Source: Variovorax sp. UMC13
GTDB taxonomy: Bacteria > Pseudomonadota > Gammaproteobacteria > Burkholderiales > Burkholderiaceae_C
Reading direction: 5' to 3'
DNA length: 64,000 nt
Assembly (NCBI RefSeq): GCF_014170375.1
Contig: NZ_LZZW01000009.1
Coordinates: 1-64,000, forward strand
Made by a program: the position numbers and the translations under genes
Notes under the pieces: generated by a model
Told to the model about the DNA's origin: nothing
What the model saw: only the letters and a program-made list of their open reading frames with translations
The model's database searches: none
In this document: positions 1 through 11,631 of the stretch, one piece after another
Layout of the letters: every line of letters begins with the position of its first letter
Numbering within the stretch: position 1 is the first letter of the stretch

Positions 1-141
1 GACCACGGCGAACATCAACATGCCCTCGTAGAGCCAGCAGGCCATGCGGCGCCAGAGGCCGGGGGTCACCATCGCGGGGCGCACGGCGCCGCCGACGGGC
101 TCGCCGGCGGCGCCGGCGACCTCAGGAAAACTCGAAGTCAT
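1..141 (-). pseudogene. Truncated inverted copy of the RDD gene 5' end
   Basis: This is the left-arm mirror of the first 47 codons of the RDD-family gene that starts at 256. It reads from an ATG at 141 down to base 1, where the window stops. It carries the N-terminal hydrophilic stretch and the start of the first membrane segment only. It is not an independent gene: it exists because of the 178-bp inverted repeat and may be an assembly product. Confidence 0.6.
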
Positions 142-179
142 CGACAAAAAAGGATCAGGGCGCGGACGAAGGCTGCTCC

Positions 180-242
180 GCCCCGGCCCCGGCCCCCGTG
201 CCGCCGGCGCGCATGACAGAGCAGCCTTCGTCCGCGCCCTGA
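180..242 (+). CDS. Possible C-terminal end of an upstream gene (partial)
   Basis: In the spacer and early right arm, one frame reads a Pro/Ala-rich tail (APAPAPVPPAR, then MTEQPSSAP) and stops at a TGA at 240-242, 13 bases before the RDD start. Pro/Ala-rich tails are common at the ends of exported proteins of this group, so this could be the end of the gene that normally precedes the RDD gene. Everything upstream has been replaced by the inverted left arm, so the rest cannot be read. This is an inference from codon character only. Confidence 0.3.
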   Translation, partial: APAPAPVPPARMTEQPSSAP

Positions 243-255
243 TCCTTTTTTGTCG

Positions 256-813
256 ATGACTTCGAGTTTTCCTGAGGTCGCCGGCGCCGCCGGCGAGCCC
301 GTCGGCGGCGCCGTGCGCCCCGCGATGGTGACCCCCGGCCTCTGGCGCCGCATGGCCTGCTGGCTCTACGAGGGCATGTTGATGTTCGCCGTGGTCTTCG
401 TCGCGGCCTGGCTGTTCAGCACGCTGGGCCAGATGCGCGACGCGATGGACTCGCGCCGCTCGCTGCTGCAGGCCTTCCTCTTCGTGATCTTTGGCGTCTA
501 CTTCGGCTGGTTCTGGGCCCGAGGCCAGACCCTGGCCATGAAGACCTGGAACATCCGCGTGGTCGACCGCCAGGGCCGCGCGATCTCCCAAGCCCGCGCG
601 CTGCTGCGCTACCTGCTGAGCTGGGTCTGGTTCCTGCCGCCGCTGGCGGCCATCGCGCCCTTCAAGCTCTCGGGCGGCGAATCGGCGCTGCTGGTGGGTG
701 GCTGGGTGGTCGTCTGGGCGCTGCTGGCGCGCTTCCATCCGCAAAAGCAGTTCTGGCACGATGCCTGGGCCGGCACGCGGCTGATCACCTCCAAGCCCAT
801 GAGCCGCATATGA
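256..813 (+). CDS. RDD family membrane protein
   Basis: A protein of 185 residues with a 25-residue hydrophilic Pro/Gly/Ala-rich N-terminus and then RDD-domain features: an early Arg in the first membrane helix region (WRRMACWLYEG), three or more hydrophobic segments, the family's GQTLAMKTWNIRVVD motif, and QFWHDAWAGTRL near the C-terminus. RDD proteins are small inner-membrane proteins of mostly unknown function, sometimes linked to ion transport. The ATG at 256 was chosen over an in-frame TTG at 250. The gene overlaps dgkA by four bases (ATGA), implying coupled translation. Its 5' third lies inside the inverted repeat. Confidence 0.88.
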   Translation: MTSSFPEVAGAAGEPVGGAVRPAMVTPGLWRRMACWLYEGMLMFAVVFVAAWLFSTLGQMRDAMDSRRSLLQAFLFVIFGVYFGWFWARGQTLAMKTWNIRVVDRQGRAISQARALLRYLLSWVWFLPPLAAIAPFKLSGGESALLVGGWVVVWALLARFHPQKQFWHDAWAGTRLITSKPMSRI

Positions 814-1202
814 GCGATTCGGCACCGGTCAACCCGCAGAAATCGCGCACCGGCCTGCGCCGCGTCTGGCATGCGGCGCTGATCTCGATCGACGGCTACC
901 GCGCCGGCTGGCGCGAGCCGGCCTTCCGCCAGGAAGTGGTGTGCGCCATCGTGATGCTGCCGGCCGCCTTCTGGGTCGGCCGCAGCTGGGTCGAGACCGC
1001 CCTGCTGATCACCACCGTGGTGCTGGTGCTGATTGTCGAACTGCTCAACAGCGGCATCGAGGCCGCGATCGACCGCATCGGCCCCGAATGGCACAGTTTC
1101 TCCAAGGACGCCAAGGACATGGGCAGCGCCGCGGTGCTGCTGTCCATCCTGCTGTGCGGCGGCGTCTGGCTGGCCGCGCTCTGGCAACGCTTCTTCGCCT
1201 GA
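810..1202 (+). CDS. dgkA: Diacylglycerol kinase
   Basis: A small integral membrane kinase of 130 residues, the usual DgkA size, that phosphorylates diacylglycerol to phosphatidate and recycles the lipid released by periplasmic glucan and LPS modification. Diagnostic pieces are the N-terminal amphipathic segment before FRQEVV, three hydrophobic helices, the catalytic-site signature ELLNSGIEAAIDRIG, and HSFSKDAKDMGSAAV. The start overlaps the RDD stop by four bases, so the two are probably co-translated. No accessory domains are seen. Confidence 0.95.
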   Translation: MSDSAPVNPQKSRTGLRRVWHAALISIDGYRAGWREPAFRQEVVCAIVMLPAAFWVGRSWVETALLITTVVLVLIVELLNSGIEAAIDRIGPEWHSFSKDAKDMGSAAVLLSILLCGGVWLAALWQRFFA

Positions 1203-1247
1203 TTCTCCTGCGCCAACGCCGTCACACGGTCGCGGCATGATCGACAC

Positions 1248-1838
1248 ATGACCCCCACTTTTTCGATTTGCGTCTATTGCGGCTCGCGTCCCGGCGAGCG
1301 TCCCGAGTTCACCGCGGTGGCCGAAGCCGTCGGCCGCTGGATCGGCGAACGGGGTGGCCAACTGGTCTATGGCGGAGGCCGTACCGGCCTGATGGGCACG
1401 GTGGCCGAAGCCACGCGCGCCGCCGGCGGCCGCGTGGTCGGCATCATCCCCAAGGCCCTGGTCGACAAGGAACTGGCCAACCGCCTGTGCGACGAGCTGC
1501 ACGTCGTCGACACCATGCACGAGCGCAAGGCCATGATGGGCGAGCGCGCCGACGCCTTCATCGCGCTGCCCGGCGGCATCGGCACCTTCGAGGAGCTGTT
1601 CGAGATCTGGACCTGGCGCCAGCTCGGCTACCACGACAAGCCGGTGGGCATCCTGAACACCGCGGGCTATTACGAGAGCCTGCTGGCCTTCCTCGGCAAC
1701 TGCGTGCGCGAGGGCTTCATGGGCGAATGGCAGATGGACCTGGTGCGCAGCGGGGCCGATGCCGAAGCTTTGCTCGAAGCGCTGGTGACCGAAGCGCGCA
1801 GCCGGCCGGGCGGCGACAAGCTGGCGGAAATCGTCTGA
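1248..1838 (+). CDS. LOG family protein (TIGR00730, cytokinin riboside 5'-monophosphate phosphoribohydrolase type)
   Basis: A Rossmann-fold protein of 196 residues. Family signatures are CVYCGSRPG near the N-terminus, GGGRTGLMG, the MHERKAMM segment, and the LOG active-site motif PGGIGTFEELFE. LOG proteins hydrolyse the N-glycosidic bond of nucleoside 5'-monophosphates, releasing the free base (cytokinins in plants and some bacteria; AMP-like substrates elsewhere). The true substrate cannot be read here. It stands 45 bases after dgkA on the same strand and converges on the P-II gene with 19 bases between stops. Confidence 0.9.
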   Translation: MTPTFSICVYCGSRPGERPEFTAVAEAVGRWIGERGGQLVYGGGRTGLMGTVAEATRAAGGRVVGIIPKALVDKELANRLCDELHVVDTMHERKAMMGERADAFIALPGGIGTFEELFEIWTWRQLGYHDKPVGILNTAGYYESLLAFLGNCVREGFMGEWQMDLVRSGADAEALLEALVTEARSRPGGDKLAEIV

Positions 1839-1842
1839 CGGG

Positions 1843-2253
<411 letters not shown>

Positions 2254-2332
2254 TTATGTCATCGGCCCTTCATGCGCGTGCGCGAATCCCCGCTTCAGCA
2301 GGGGCGGCCGCGGGCTGTTAGGCTCCCCGCCG

Positions 2333-3280
2333 ATGCGCGCCAGCTCCCCCCGTCCGACTTTCTTCGCCACCTTCTTCGCGTGGTTCAACGGGCAGGCCTA
2401 TGTGCTGCTCGTGCTCACCATGCTGATCTGGGGCGCCAACGCGGTGGCGGCGCGGCTGGCGGTCGGCGAGGTGCCGCCGATGCTGCTGACCTTCCTGCGC
2501 TGGGGCATCTGCTGCACCGCCCTGGTGCTCACCTCGCGCGGGCAGATCGCCACCCACTGGCGCACGCTGCTGCCCTCGTGGCGCTACGTGGCGCTGATGG
2601 GCACCATGGGCTTCACCGCCTTCAATGCGCTGTTCTACGCGGCGGCGTACCACACGACCGCGATCAACATCGCGATCATCCAGGGCACGATGCCCATGCT
2701 GGTGCTGATCGGCAGTTTCTTCTTCTACCGCACGCGCATCACGGCGCTGCAGCTGGTGGGCGTGGCCATGACCATCGCCGGCATCGCGGTGGTCGCCTCG
2801 CAGGGCCGGCTGGCGGTGCTGGCCGGCCTGCAGTTCAACATCGGCGACGTCTGGATGATCATCGCCTGCCTGTTCTACGCCGGCTATGCGCTGGGGCTGC
2901 GTCGACGCCCGCCGGTGCCGGCCATCGTCTTCTTCGCGGCCACGGCCGCGGTGGCCGCGCTGGTCTCGCTGCCGCTGGTGGCGGTGGAGATCGCCATGGG
3001 CCAGTCCTACCTGCCCACGGGCAAGGGCCTGCTGCTGATCCTGTTCATCGGCCTGTTGCCCTCCTTCGTCTCGCAGCTGACCTTCATCCAGGCCGTGAGC
3101 CTGATCGGCCCCGCGCGCGCCGGCATGTTCATGAACCTGGTGCCGATCTTCGGCCCGCTGCTCGCGGTGCTGGTGCTGGGCGAGCCGCTGTGGCTCTACC
3201 ACGCGGCCGCGCTGGCGCTGGTGTTGGGCGGCATCTACGTGGCCGAGCACCTCGGCGCGCGCCGGCTGGCCAAGGCGTGA
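2333..3280 (+). CDS. EamA/DMT family transporter
   Basis: A predicted 315-residue inner-membrane permease made of two EamA repeats with about ten hydrophobic segments. Signatures include MLIWGANAVAARLA in the first helix, LTFLRWG, the end of the first repeat at IAGIAVVASQG, and FMNLVPIFGPLLAVLVLGEPL in the second repeat. Such drug/metabolite transporters usually export amino acids or other small metabolites; the substrate is not deducible. The ATG at 2333 was chosen because the in-frame extension upstream is not membrane-like. The next gene starts two bases after its stop, so the two are likely co-transcribed. Confidence 0.88.
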   Translation: MRASSPRPTFFATFFAWFNGQAYVLLVLTMLIWGANAVAARLAVGEVPPMLLTFLRWGICCTALVLTSRGQIATHWRTLLPSWRYVALMGTMGFTAFNALFYAAAYHTTAINIAIIQGTMPMLVLIGSFFFYRTRITALQLVGVAMTIAGIAVVASQGRLAVLAGLQFNIGDVWMIIACLFYAGYALGLRRRPPVPAIVFFAATAAVAALVSLPLVAVEIAMGQSYLPTGKGLLLILFIGLLPSFVSQLTFIQAVSLIGPARAGMFMNLVPIFGPLLAVLVLGEPLWLYHAAALALVLGGIYVAEHLGARRLAKA

Positions 3281-3282
3281 GC

Positions 3283-4452
3283 ATGGCCGATCCCGTGCTG
3301 CGCCTTCACGGCGCTCCCTCCGACATCGATGCCGCGGCCTGGAACGAGCTGCTGGCCGCCCAGCCCGCGCCCAGCCCCTTCATGCGGCACGAGTACCTCG
3401 ACGCGCTGCACCGCAGCGGCAGCGCCACGCCCGAGAGCGGCTGGACCGCGCAGTTCGCCACGCTGTGGCGCGGCAAGAAACTGGTGGCCGCCTGCCCGCT
3501 GTACGTCAAGGACCATTCCTATGGCGAGTACGTGTTCGACTGGGCCTGGGCCAATGCCTACGAGCAGCACGGCCTGGCCTACTACCCCAAGGCGGTGGTG
3601 GCCGTGCCCTTCACGCCCGTGCCCGGCGCCCGCCTGCTGGCGCGCGACGCCGCGAGCCGCGCGCTGCTGGTGCAGGGCCTGATCCAGTTCTGCAAGCAGG
3701 CGGAGCTGTCCTCGCTGCACCTGCTGTTCGGCTCGGACGAAGACATTGCCGCTTGCAGCGAAGCGGGGTTGATGCTGCGCAATACGGTGCAATTCCACTG
3801 GACGAACGAAGCGCCCACCGGCTATACCGACTTCGAGTCCTTCCTCGCCAGCCTCTCGCACGACAAGCGCAAGAAGATCCGTCAGGAGCGCCGCAAGGTC
3901 GCCGAGGCGGGCGTCGTCTTCCGCTCGGCGCGCGGCCGCGAGATCACGCCCGCCGACTGGGACTTCTTCTACCGCTGCTACGCCCGTACCTACCGCGAGC
4001 ACGGCAACGCGCCCTACCTCACGCGCGACTTCTTCCAGCGCATGGCCGACACGCTGCCCGAGGCCTGGCTGCTGTTCGTGGCCGAGCGCGAGGGCCAGCC
4101 GATCGCCTCCAGCCTGATCGCGCTGTCGCTCGACGGCACCGAGGCGCCGACCGCGGCCTACGGCCGCTACTGGGGCGCGCTCGAGCGCGTCGACTGCCTG
4201 CACTTCGAGGCCTGCTACTACCAGCCGCTGGCCTGGTGCATCGCGCATGGGGTGCAGCGCTTCGAAGGTGGTGCGCAGGGCGAGCACAAGATGGCGCGCG
4301 CGCTGATGCCGGTCAAGACCACCAGCGCGCACTGGCTCGCGCACCCGGCCTTCGCCGATGCGGTCGAACGCTTTCTGGCGCGCGAGGGCGCGGGCATCGA
4401 GAACTACATGGAACACCTGGACGAGCGCAGCCCGTTCAAGGCCAAGGTCTGA
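3283..4452 (+). CDS. GNAT-like protein of the COG3146 (peptidogalycan biosynthesis) family
   Basis: A soluble protein of 389 residues matching the COG3146/DUF482 family: SPFMRHEYLDAL near residue 30, the DHSYGEYVFDWAWANAYEQHG block, FLASLSHDKRKKIRQERRKV around residue 190, and the C-terminal FEGGAQGEHKMARAL motif. The fold is related to the GNAT/FemABX acyltransferases, but the reaction is not established; the name comes from old annotation. It follows the EamA gene by two bases, which hints that the product and the exporter act on the same compound. That link is inference. Confidence 0.8.
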   Translation: MADPVLRLHGAPSDIDAAAWNELLAAQPAPSPFMRHEYLDALHRSGSATPESGWTAQFATLWRGKKLVAACPLYVKDHSYGEYVFDWAWANAYEQHGLAYYPKAVVAVPFTPVPGARLLARDAASRALLVQGLIQFCKQAELSSLHLLFGSDEDIAACSEAGLMLRNTVQFHWTNEAPTGYTDFESFLASLSHDKRKKIRQERRKVAEAGVVFRSARGREITPADWDFFYRCYARTYREHGNAPYLTRDFFQRMADTLPEAWLLFVAEREGQPIASSLIALSLDGTEAPTAAYGRYWGALERVDCLHFEACYYQPLAWCIAHGVQRFEGGAQGEHKMARALMPVKTTSAHWLAHPAFADAVERFLAREGAGIENYMEHLDERSPFKAKV

Positions 4453-4498
4453 CGGCGTGCGGCATGACAATCGAGGCTGTCGCGCACCGGAACCCCGC

Positions 4499-5596
4499 AT
4501 GCCCTTTCAGCCTTCCCGACCCTCGTCTCTCCTGTCCTCCGCCCTGCGCCCAGCCCTCGCGGCCGGCCTGAGCACCCTGCTGCTGTTCGCCCCGGCCCAT
4601 GCCCAGGCCCCGCGCGCCATGACCTCTTCCTACAGCCCCGAAAGCTACAAGGCGCGCGAGACCCACGCCGCCGTCGACGTGCGCGTGGTCGGCGACGGCG
4701 CCCAGCGCGCCTACCTGTTCGTGCCGGCGCGCCCGCGGCCGGTGGGCCAGGTGCCGGTGGTGCTGCTGCACCACGGCTGGCTGGGCATGAGCCCGCTCAA
4801 CTTCGGCGCCATGATCGACCACCTGGCGCGCAGCGGCCATGCGGTGGTCTACCCGGTCTACCAGGACTCGGACAAGACCTCGCCGCAGACCGTCACCGAG
4901 ACCGCGGGCGCGGCCAACCGGCGCGCGCTCGACGTGCTGGAGAAAAGCTTCGGCCTGCGGCCCGAGCCCGGCCGCACGCTCTACTACGGCTTCTCGATGG
5001 GCGCGGCGATCTCGCTGGGCCTGGCGCTCGACCCGCAGCGCTTCAACCTGCCGCCGCCCGACGCCATCGTGCTCACCGGCCCGGGCGACGCGCACCATGT
5101 GGCGCGCGGCGAGCTCGGCCGCAGCATCATCGGGCCGATCCAGCTGCTGCCACCCGCCCTGCCGATCGCGATCGTGACCGGCGAAGCCGACCCCATCGGC
5201 CTGCCCACGGCCCGCAAGCTGATGGCCAAGCTGTGCCACATCCCGCGCGAACGCCGGGTGATGATGGTGCTGCCCTCGGACGAGAACAACGGCCGCAAGG
5301 TGATGGCCGGCCACGGCTCGCCGGGCGCGCCGGACAGCCGCTACGACTTCGCGCTGTCCTCGCAGGATTTCCCGTCCACGCTGATCGGCCGCCCCGCCTA
5401 CGAGGCCTCGGGCTCGCTCAACCAGCTGGACTTCCACGGCTACTGGAAGGTGGTCGACGGCGTGCTCGACAGCCTGCGGCTGGGCACGCTGCAACCCGTG
5501 GTGTTCGGCCCCGGCACGCCCGAGCAGCTGTCGCTGGGCAGCTGGCCCGACGGCACACCCTACAAGCCGGCGCGCCTCGAAGACCCCTGCCGCTGA
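4499..5596 (+). CDS. Secreted alpha/beta hydrolase
   Basis: A protein of 365 residues. A signal peptide of about 36 residues (hydrophobic core LAAGLSTLLLFAP, likely cut after AHA) is followed by an alpha/beta hydrolase. Visible elements are the oxyanion loop HHGWLG, the nucleophile elbow GFSMG with Ser166, the Asp candidate in GEADPIG and a His candidate in AGHGSPG. The enzyme should act in the periplasm or outside the cell on an ester or amide; substrate unknown. The ATG at 4499 gives the complete signal peptide. It converges on the SGNH gene, and the two stop codons sit at the ends of one hairpin. Confidence 0.85.
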   Translation: MPFQPSRPSSLLSSALRPALAAGLSTLLLFAPAHAQAPRAMTSSYSPESYKARETHAAVDVRVVGDGAQRAYLFVPARPRPVGQVPVVLLHHGWLGMSPLNFGAMIDHLARSGHAVVYPVYQDSDKTSPQTVTETAGAANRRALDVLEKSFGLRPEPGRTLYYGFSMGAAISLGLALDPQRFNLPPPDAIVLTGPGDAHHVARGELGRSIIGPIQLLPPALPIAIVTGEADPIGLPTARKLMAKLCHIPRERRVMMVLPSDENNGRKVMAGHGSPGAPDSRYDFALSSQDFPSTLIGRPAYEASGSLNQLDFHGYWKVVDGVLDSLRLGTLQPVVFGPGTPEQLSLGSWPDGTPYKPARLEDPCR

Positions 5597-5611
5597 AGCG
5601 CTGGCGCTTCA
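5594..5611. terminator. Hairpin joining two convergent stop codons
   Basis: TGAAGCG-CTGG-CGCTTCA is a perfect inverted repeat. The left TGA is the stop of the alpha/beta hydrolase and the right TCA is the reverse complement of the SGNH gene stop. It could act as a minimal bidirectional terminator, but no T-tract follows on either strand. Confidence 0.45.
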
Positions 5612-6799
5612 GGAGCCGCTGCGGGGGGCCGGCGCGGGCGGCGCCGCGGGGTTCAACCAGCGCACCAGGTCCGGCGTGATGAGCCCGGCGCCCTCGTCGG
5701 ACAGATGGATGCCGTCGGCCTCGCGCAGCCGCACCGTCTTCTTGCCGTCGGCGCGCGGTCCGAACTCGCGGAACTCGCCGTTGGCGTCGGCGATGCGGCC
5801 CATGGGGTTCCACCAGATCGCGCGCGGCTCGCGCGCCACGGCCTCGCGCGCGATCTCGTTGATGGTCTCCATGCGCGCATTGAACTTGGCCGACTTCATC
5901 GGCGGCAGCTGCAGCCACAGCACCAGCGCGCCGTCGCGCGCCAGCATGGCCAGGTAGTCGGCGATGCGCTTGGCGTAGGCCGCGTGCCACTCGGGCGTGC
6001 CGAAGGCCTTGACCTTGCCGCCTTCGACGAAGCCCTGGCCGTCGTTGGCGCCGATGGCGACGATCACCACGTCGGGCCGCCGGTGCTCGAGCATCAGCGG
6101 GTACTCGTTGAGCCAGTCGAACACCTCGGGCCGGGCCAGGCCGGTGGCCGAGCGGTAGGCCTTGAGCGTGACGATGCTGTCGCGGTAGGGCGCGAGGTCG
6201 CGCTGCAGCTGCGCGCTCAGGCCCACGGCCATCACCGAATCGCCGGCCAGCGCGACGACGCGCGGGCGCGCGGCCGTGGCCTGCGGCAGCGGGGTCAGCA
6301 CGGTGCCGCCCTGCAGCGCCTGGGCCACGGGCAGGGCCTCGACCGGGCCGGCCGGCGGAAGCACTGCAGGCACGACGGCTACCGCAGGTGCCGGCGGCGA
6401 TGCTGGGGTCGCCGCCGCCACGGGCGCCGACGCTGCAGGCGACGGCAACGGCGACGGTGTCGCCGCCTGCGTCGCCAGCACCATCGCCGGCGGCGCCCCC
6501 TTGCCATCGTCCTGCGGCATGTCGCTCCAGCCGCTGCGCGCCAGGGTCTCGAGCGCGCGCGGCCGCCAGGCCGCGATGCCCAGCGGCGTGAGCGCGCCGT
6601 CGAGCGCGCGCGTGCCCCGCGCCAGTTGCTGCTGCAGCGGCCCCACCTCGAGCCGGTCGGCCCAGACGATCAGGCCGCGCGATTCGAGCAGGGCGATCAC
6701 GAGCGCGAAGCCGGCCGCGACCAGCGCCAGCTGGCGGCGGTCGTTGCGCAGCACGCGGCGCAGCATGCTGGGCGAGGAAGAGCGGGACGTCGGCACCAT
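5609..6799 (-). CDS. SGNH/GDSL hydrolase, DUF459-like, membrane-anchored
   Basis: A protein of 396 residues with one N-terminal membrane segment ([17 protein letters not shown]), a long Pro/Ala/Val linker (about residues 100-160), and an SGNH domain in the C-terminal half. Block I is [11 protein letters not shown], block III is AIGANDGQG, and the catalytic Asp-His block is [10 protein letters not shown]. It starts two bases after the MBOAT gene. By analogy with AlgI paired with AlgJ/AlgX, or PatA with PatB, the pair probably moves acyl groups across the membrane and places them on a surface polymer. The polymer is not identifiable from the window. Confidence 0.82.
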   Translation of the reverse strand: MVPTSRSSSPSMLRRVLRNDRRQLALVAAGFALVIALLESRGLIVWADRLEVGPLQQQLARGTRALDGALTPLGIAAWRPRALETLARSGWSDMPQDDGKGAPPAMVLATQAATPSPLPSPAASAPVAAATPASPPAPAVAVVPAVLPPAGPVEALPVAQALQGGTVLTPLPQATAARPRVVALAGDSVMAVGLSAQLQRDLAPYRDSIVTLKAYRSATGLARPEVFDWLNEYPLMLEHRRPDVVIVAIGANDGQGFVEGGKVKAFGTPEWHAAYAKRIADYLAMLARDGALVLWLQLPPMKSAKFNARMETINEIAREAVAREPRAIWWNPMGRIADANGEFREFGPRADGKKTVRLREADGIHLSDEGAGLITPDLVRWLNPAAPPAPAPRSGS

Positions 6800-6801
6800 C
6801 G

Positions 6802-8223
6802 TCAGAACTGGAAGTAGATGAAGGGCGCGATTCCGGTCGGGCCCAGCAGGTCGATCGCGAACACCGCCGTGGCCAGTGCGCCGCCACGCAGCAGCGCGGG
6901 CCAGCGCCCGAGGCCGAGCTCGAACGCATTGAACCAGCGCCGCGGCACGTACTGGCCCGCGAGGCCGATGGTCAGCGCGATCAGCACCGGGCCGGTGGCC
7001 AAGGTCAGCACGCCCGGCTCGGCCAGCCGGCCGAAGACGGCGAAGGCCAGGTCGAAGCTGGGGGCGCGGAAGAACACCCAGGCCGCGCACACCGCATGGA
7101 ACAGCAGCAGCCGCGCGATCCAGCGCCAGGCCACGGTGGCACGCCAGCGCACCAGCGCGGGCCAGGGCAAGGCGGCCCAGGCGCGGTGGATCACCAGGTA
7201 CAGGCCATGCAGCGCGCCCCAGACCACGAAGGTCCAGGCGGCACCGTGCCACAGGCCGCCCAGCAGCATCGTGACCATCAGGTTGAGGCTGGTGCGCCAG
7301 GGGCCGCCGCGCGAGCCGCCCAGCGGGATGTAGAGGTAGTCGCGCAGCCAGGTCGACAGCGAGATGTGCCAGCGGCGCCAGAACTCCTGCGGGCTGCCCG
7401 AGACGTAGGGCGCGTCGAAGTTGCGCGGGAAGCGGTAGCCCAGCAGCAGCGCGCAGCCGATCGCGATGTCGGTGTAGCCCGAGAAGTCGCAGTAGATCTG
7501 CACCGCGTAGCCGTAGACCGCCAGCAGCATGTCCCAGCCGCCGTAGATGCGCGGGTTGGAGAACACCGGGTCGACCAGCTGCGTGGCCAGCAGGTTGGCC
7601 ACCACCACCTTCTTGAACAGGCCCACCACGATCAGCATCAGGCCGCGGTTCACGCGCACCGCATCGGGCCGGCGGCGCTCCAGCAGCTGCGGCATGAACT
7701 GCGAGGCGCGCAGGATCGGGCCGGCGATGAGTTGCGGGAAGAAGGCCACGTAGAGCAGCACGTCGGGGATGCGCACCGCCTGCTTGAGCTTGCGCCGGTA
7801 CACGTCGCCCAGCAGCGAGATCGCGTGGAAGACGAAGAAGGACACGCCCAGCGGCAGCGCCACGCTGTCGAGCTGGATCGCGGGCGGCGTGCCGAAGGCG
7901 CCCCAGGCGTCGATCAGCGCCAGCAGCAGGAAGGTCGTGTACTTGTAGTGGACCAGCACCGCGAGGCAGACCACCACGCCGAACACCAGCCAGCGCTTGC
8001 GCACCCTGGCGTCCTCGCTGCGCTGGATGCGCTGCGCCACCAGGCCCGCGAACAGCGAGATGCCGAACAGCAGCGGCACGTAGGCCCAGTTCCAGAAGCC
8101 GTAGAAGACATAGCTGGCGATCAGCAGGAAGGCCTTGTGCGCATCCAGCCAGCGGCAGAGTCCCCAGGCCACCGCGAGCACGAGCAGGAAGAAGAGGCCG
8201 TACTCGACCGTGGGAAACAGCAT
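6802..8223 (-). CDS. MBOAT family O-acyltransferase (AlgI/DltB-like)
   Basis: A polytopic membrane protein of 473 residues. It shows the AlgI pattern: [13 protein letters not shown] at the start, [65 protein letters not shown], and the catalytic His region [15 protein letters not shown]. These enzymes transfer acyl (usually acetyl) groups to exported polysaccharides, peptidoglycan or teichoic acids. The ATG at 8223 gives MLFPTVEYG, the usual family start. It forms a two-gene operon with the SGNH gene downstream. No polysaccharide synthase lies next to it, so the acceptor is unknown. Confidence 0.9.
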   Translation of the reverse strand: MLFPTVEYGLFFLLVLAVAWGLCRWLDAHKAFLLIASYVFYGFWNWAYVPLLFGISLFAGLVAQRIQRSEDARVRKRWLVFGVVVCLAVLVHYKYTTFLLLALIDAWGAFGTPPAIQLDSVALPLGVSFFVFHAISLLGDVYRRKLKQAVRIPDVLLYVAFFPQLIAGPILRASQFMPQLLERRRPDAVRVNRGLMLIVVGLFKKVVVANLLATQLVDPVFSNPRIYGGWDMLLAVYGYAVQIYCDFSGYTDIAIGCALLLGYRFPRNFDAPYVSGSPQEFWRRWHISLSTWLRDYLYIPLGGSRGGPWRTSLNLMVTMLLGGLWHGAAWTFVVWGALHGLYLVIHRAWAALPWPALVRWRATVAWRWIARLLLFHAVCAAWVFFRAPSFDLAFAVFGRLAEPGVLTLATGPVLIALTIGLAGQYVPRRWFNAFELGLGRWPALLRGGALATAVFAIDLLGPTGIAPFIYFQF

Positions 8224-8310
8224 GGCGAAGGGGAAGCGGTGAAGGCGATGGATTGTAGAGGCCCGTTCCGGGCGGCCGCGCCGTCCGCTCCCGCACGCAC
8301 GGCGCGCAGC

Positions 8311-8348
8311 AAAAAGCGCCACGGCCCCCGAGGGGCGGTGGCGCTTTT
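8311..8348 (-). terminator. Intrinsic terminator after ppa
   Basis: On the minus strand an 11-base stem (AAAAGCGCCAC paired with GTGGCGCTTTT) encloses a GC-rich inner stem and ends in TTTTT. It lies 17 bases past the ppa stop and 88 bases before the MBOAT start, so it separates the two transcription units. Confidence 0.8.
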
Positions 8349-8364
8349 GCGTGCCGGGACCGGC

Positions 8365-8892
8365 TTACTTGTTGTAGTTCGCGATGCCGTCCAGAATTTC
8401 CTTCTTGGCCGCGTCGATGCCTTCCCAGCCCAGGATCTTCACCCACTTGTTGGCTTCGAGGTCCTTGTAGTGCTCGAAGAAGTGGCTGATGGCCTTCAGG
8501 CGCATCGGGTTCACGTCGTCGATCGAGTTCCAGTGGCTGTAGATCGGCAGCACCTTGGTGGTGGGCACGGCCAGCACCTTGCCGTCGACACCGGCTTCGT
8601 CTTCCATCATCAGGATGCCCAGGGGGCGGCAGGGCACGACCACGCCCGGCAGCAGCGGGTACGGTGCGATCACCAGCACGTCGACCGGGTCGCCGTCGCC
8701 GCTCAGGGTCTGCGGCACGTAGCCGTAGTTGGCGGGGTAGTACATCGCGGTCGTCATGAAGCGATCGACGAACAGCGCGCCCGATTCCTTGTCCACCTCG
8801 TACTTGATCGGGTCCGAATTCATCGGGATCTCGATGACCACGTTGAAGGCATCGGGGAGGTTCTTGCCGGGGGAAACTTTGTCGAGGGACAT
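8365..8892 (-). CDS. ppa: Soluble inorganic pyrophosphatase
   Basis: A family I pyrophosphatase of 175 residues, the usual bacterial length. It hydrolyses cytoplasmic PPi to two phosphates with Mg2+. Visible signatures are [18 protein letters not shown], the [21 protein letters not shown] region containing the catalytic D-x-D-P-x-D motif, and KVLAVPTTK. The ATG at 8892 gives MSLDKVSPG. It is divergent from the membrane pyrophosphatase hppA across about 249 bases, an arrangement that puts both routes of PPi disposal under one intergenic region. Confidence 0.97.
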   Translation of the reverse strand: MSLDKVSPGKNLPDAFNVVIEIPMNSDPIKYEVDKESGALFVDRFMTTAMYYPANYGYVPQTLSGDGDPVDVLVIAPYPLLPGVVVPCRPLGILMMEDEAGVDGKVLAVPTTKVLPIYSHWNSIDDVNPMRLKAISHFFEHYKDLEANKWVKILGWEGIDAAKKEILDGIANYNK

Positions 8893-9141
8893 GGTTTTAG
8901 CGGTGTAGTGAAAAGTTTGGGGTGGATTCGGACAAACCCGAAGTTTACTTTCGTGGCCTGCCCGGACCGCACCACGCCTTCGCATTTGCCTGTAAATTGC
9001 CGCCGTTGGCCAATCGGCCTGCGTCGTTCCACGGTGCAGGCTTCGAGGAAGCAACGCGACGGCAGCCTGACCCGTACGCGTTGCGCACCGGGTCCGGCTC
9101 TCGTCTCCACAAGTCACAACGAACGAATGGAGATGCAAGGC

Positions 9142-11613
<2,472 letters not shown>

Positions 11614-11617
11614 GGAC

Positions 11618-11631
11618 GGCGCGGCAGCGCC
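11618..11631. terminator. Short hairpin between convergent hppA and phospholipase D genes
   Basis: GGCGC-GGCA-GCGCC lies between the hppA stop (11613) and the stop of the opposing gene (11632). No T-tract follows on either strand, so terminator function is only possible. Confidence 0.3.

Larger units (their letters stand above)
1..396. repeat. Perfect inverted repeat, 178-bp arms and 40-bp spacer
   Basis: Bases 1-178 are the exact reverse complement of bases 219-396 (paired positions always sum to 397), with a 40-base spacer at 179-218. The right arm is the intact 5' part of the RDD-family gene; the left arm is an inverted copy of it. The left arm runs to the first base of the window, so its true outer end is not visible. 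A fold-back (chimeric) contig end is the simplest explanation; a real inverted duplication is possible. The repeat itself is certain, its origin is not. Confidence 0.95.

Noticed and set aside
44-353. Two near-identical 71-residue frames facing each other
   Set aside because: They are produced by the inverted repeat and run antisense or out of frame to the RDD gene.
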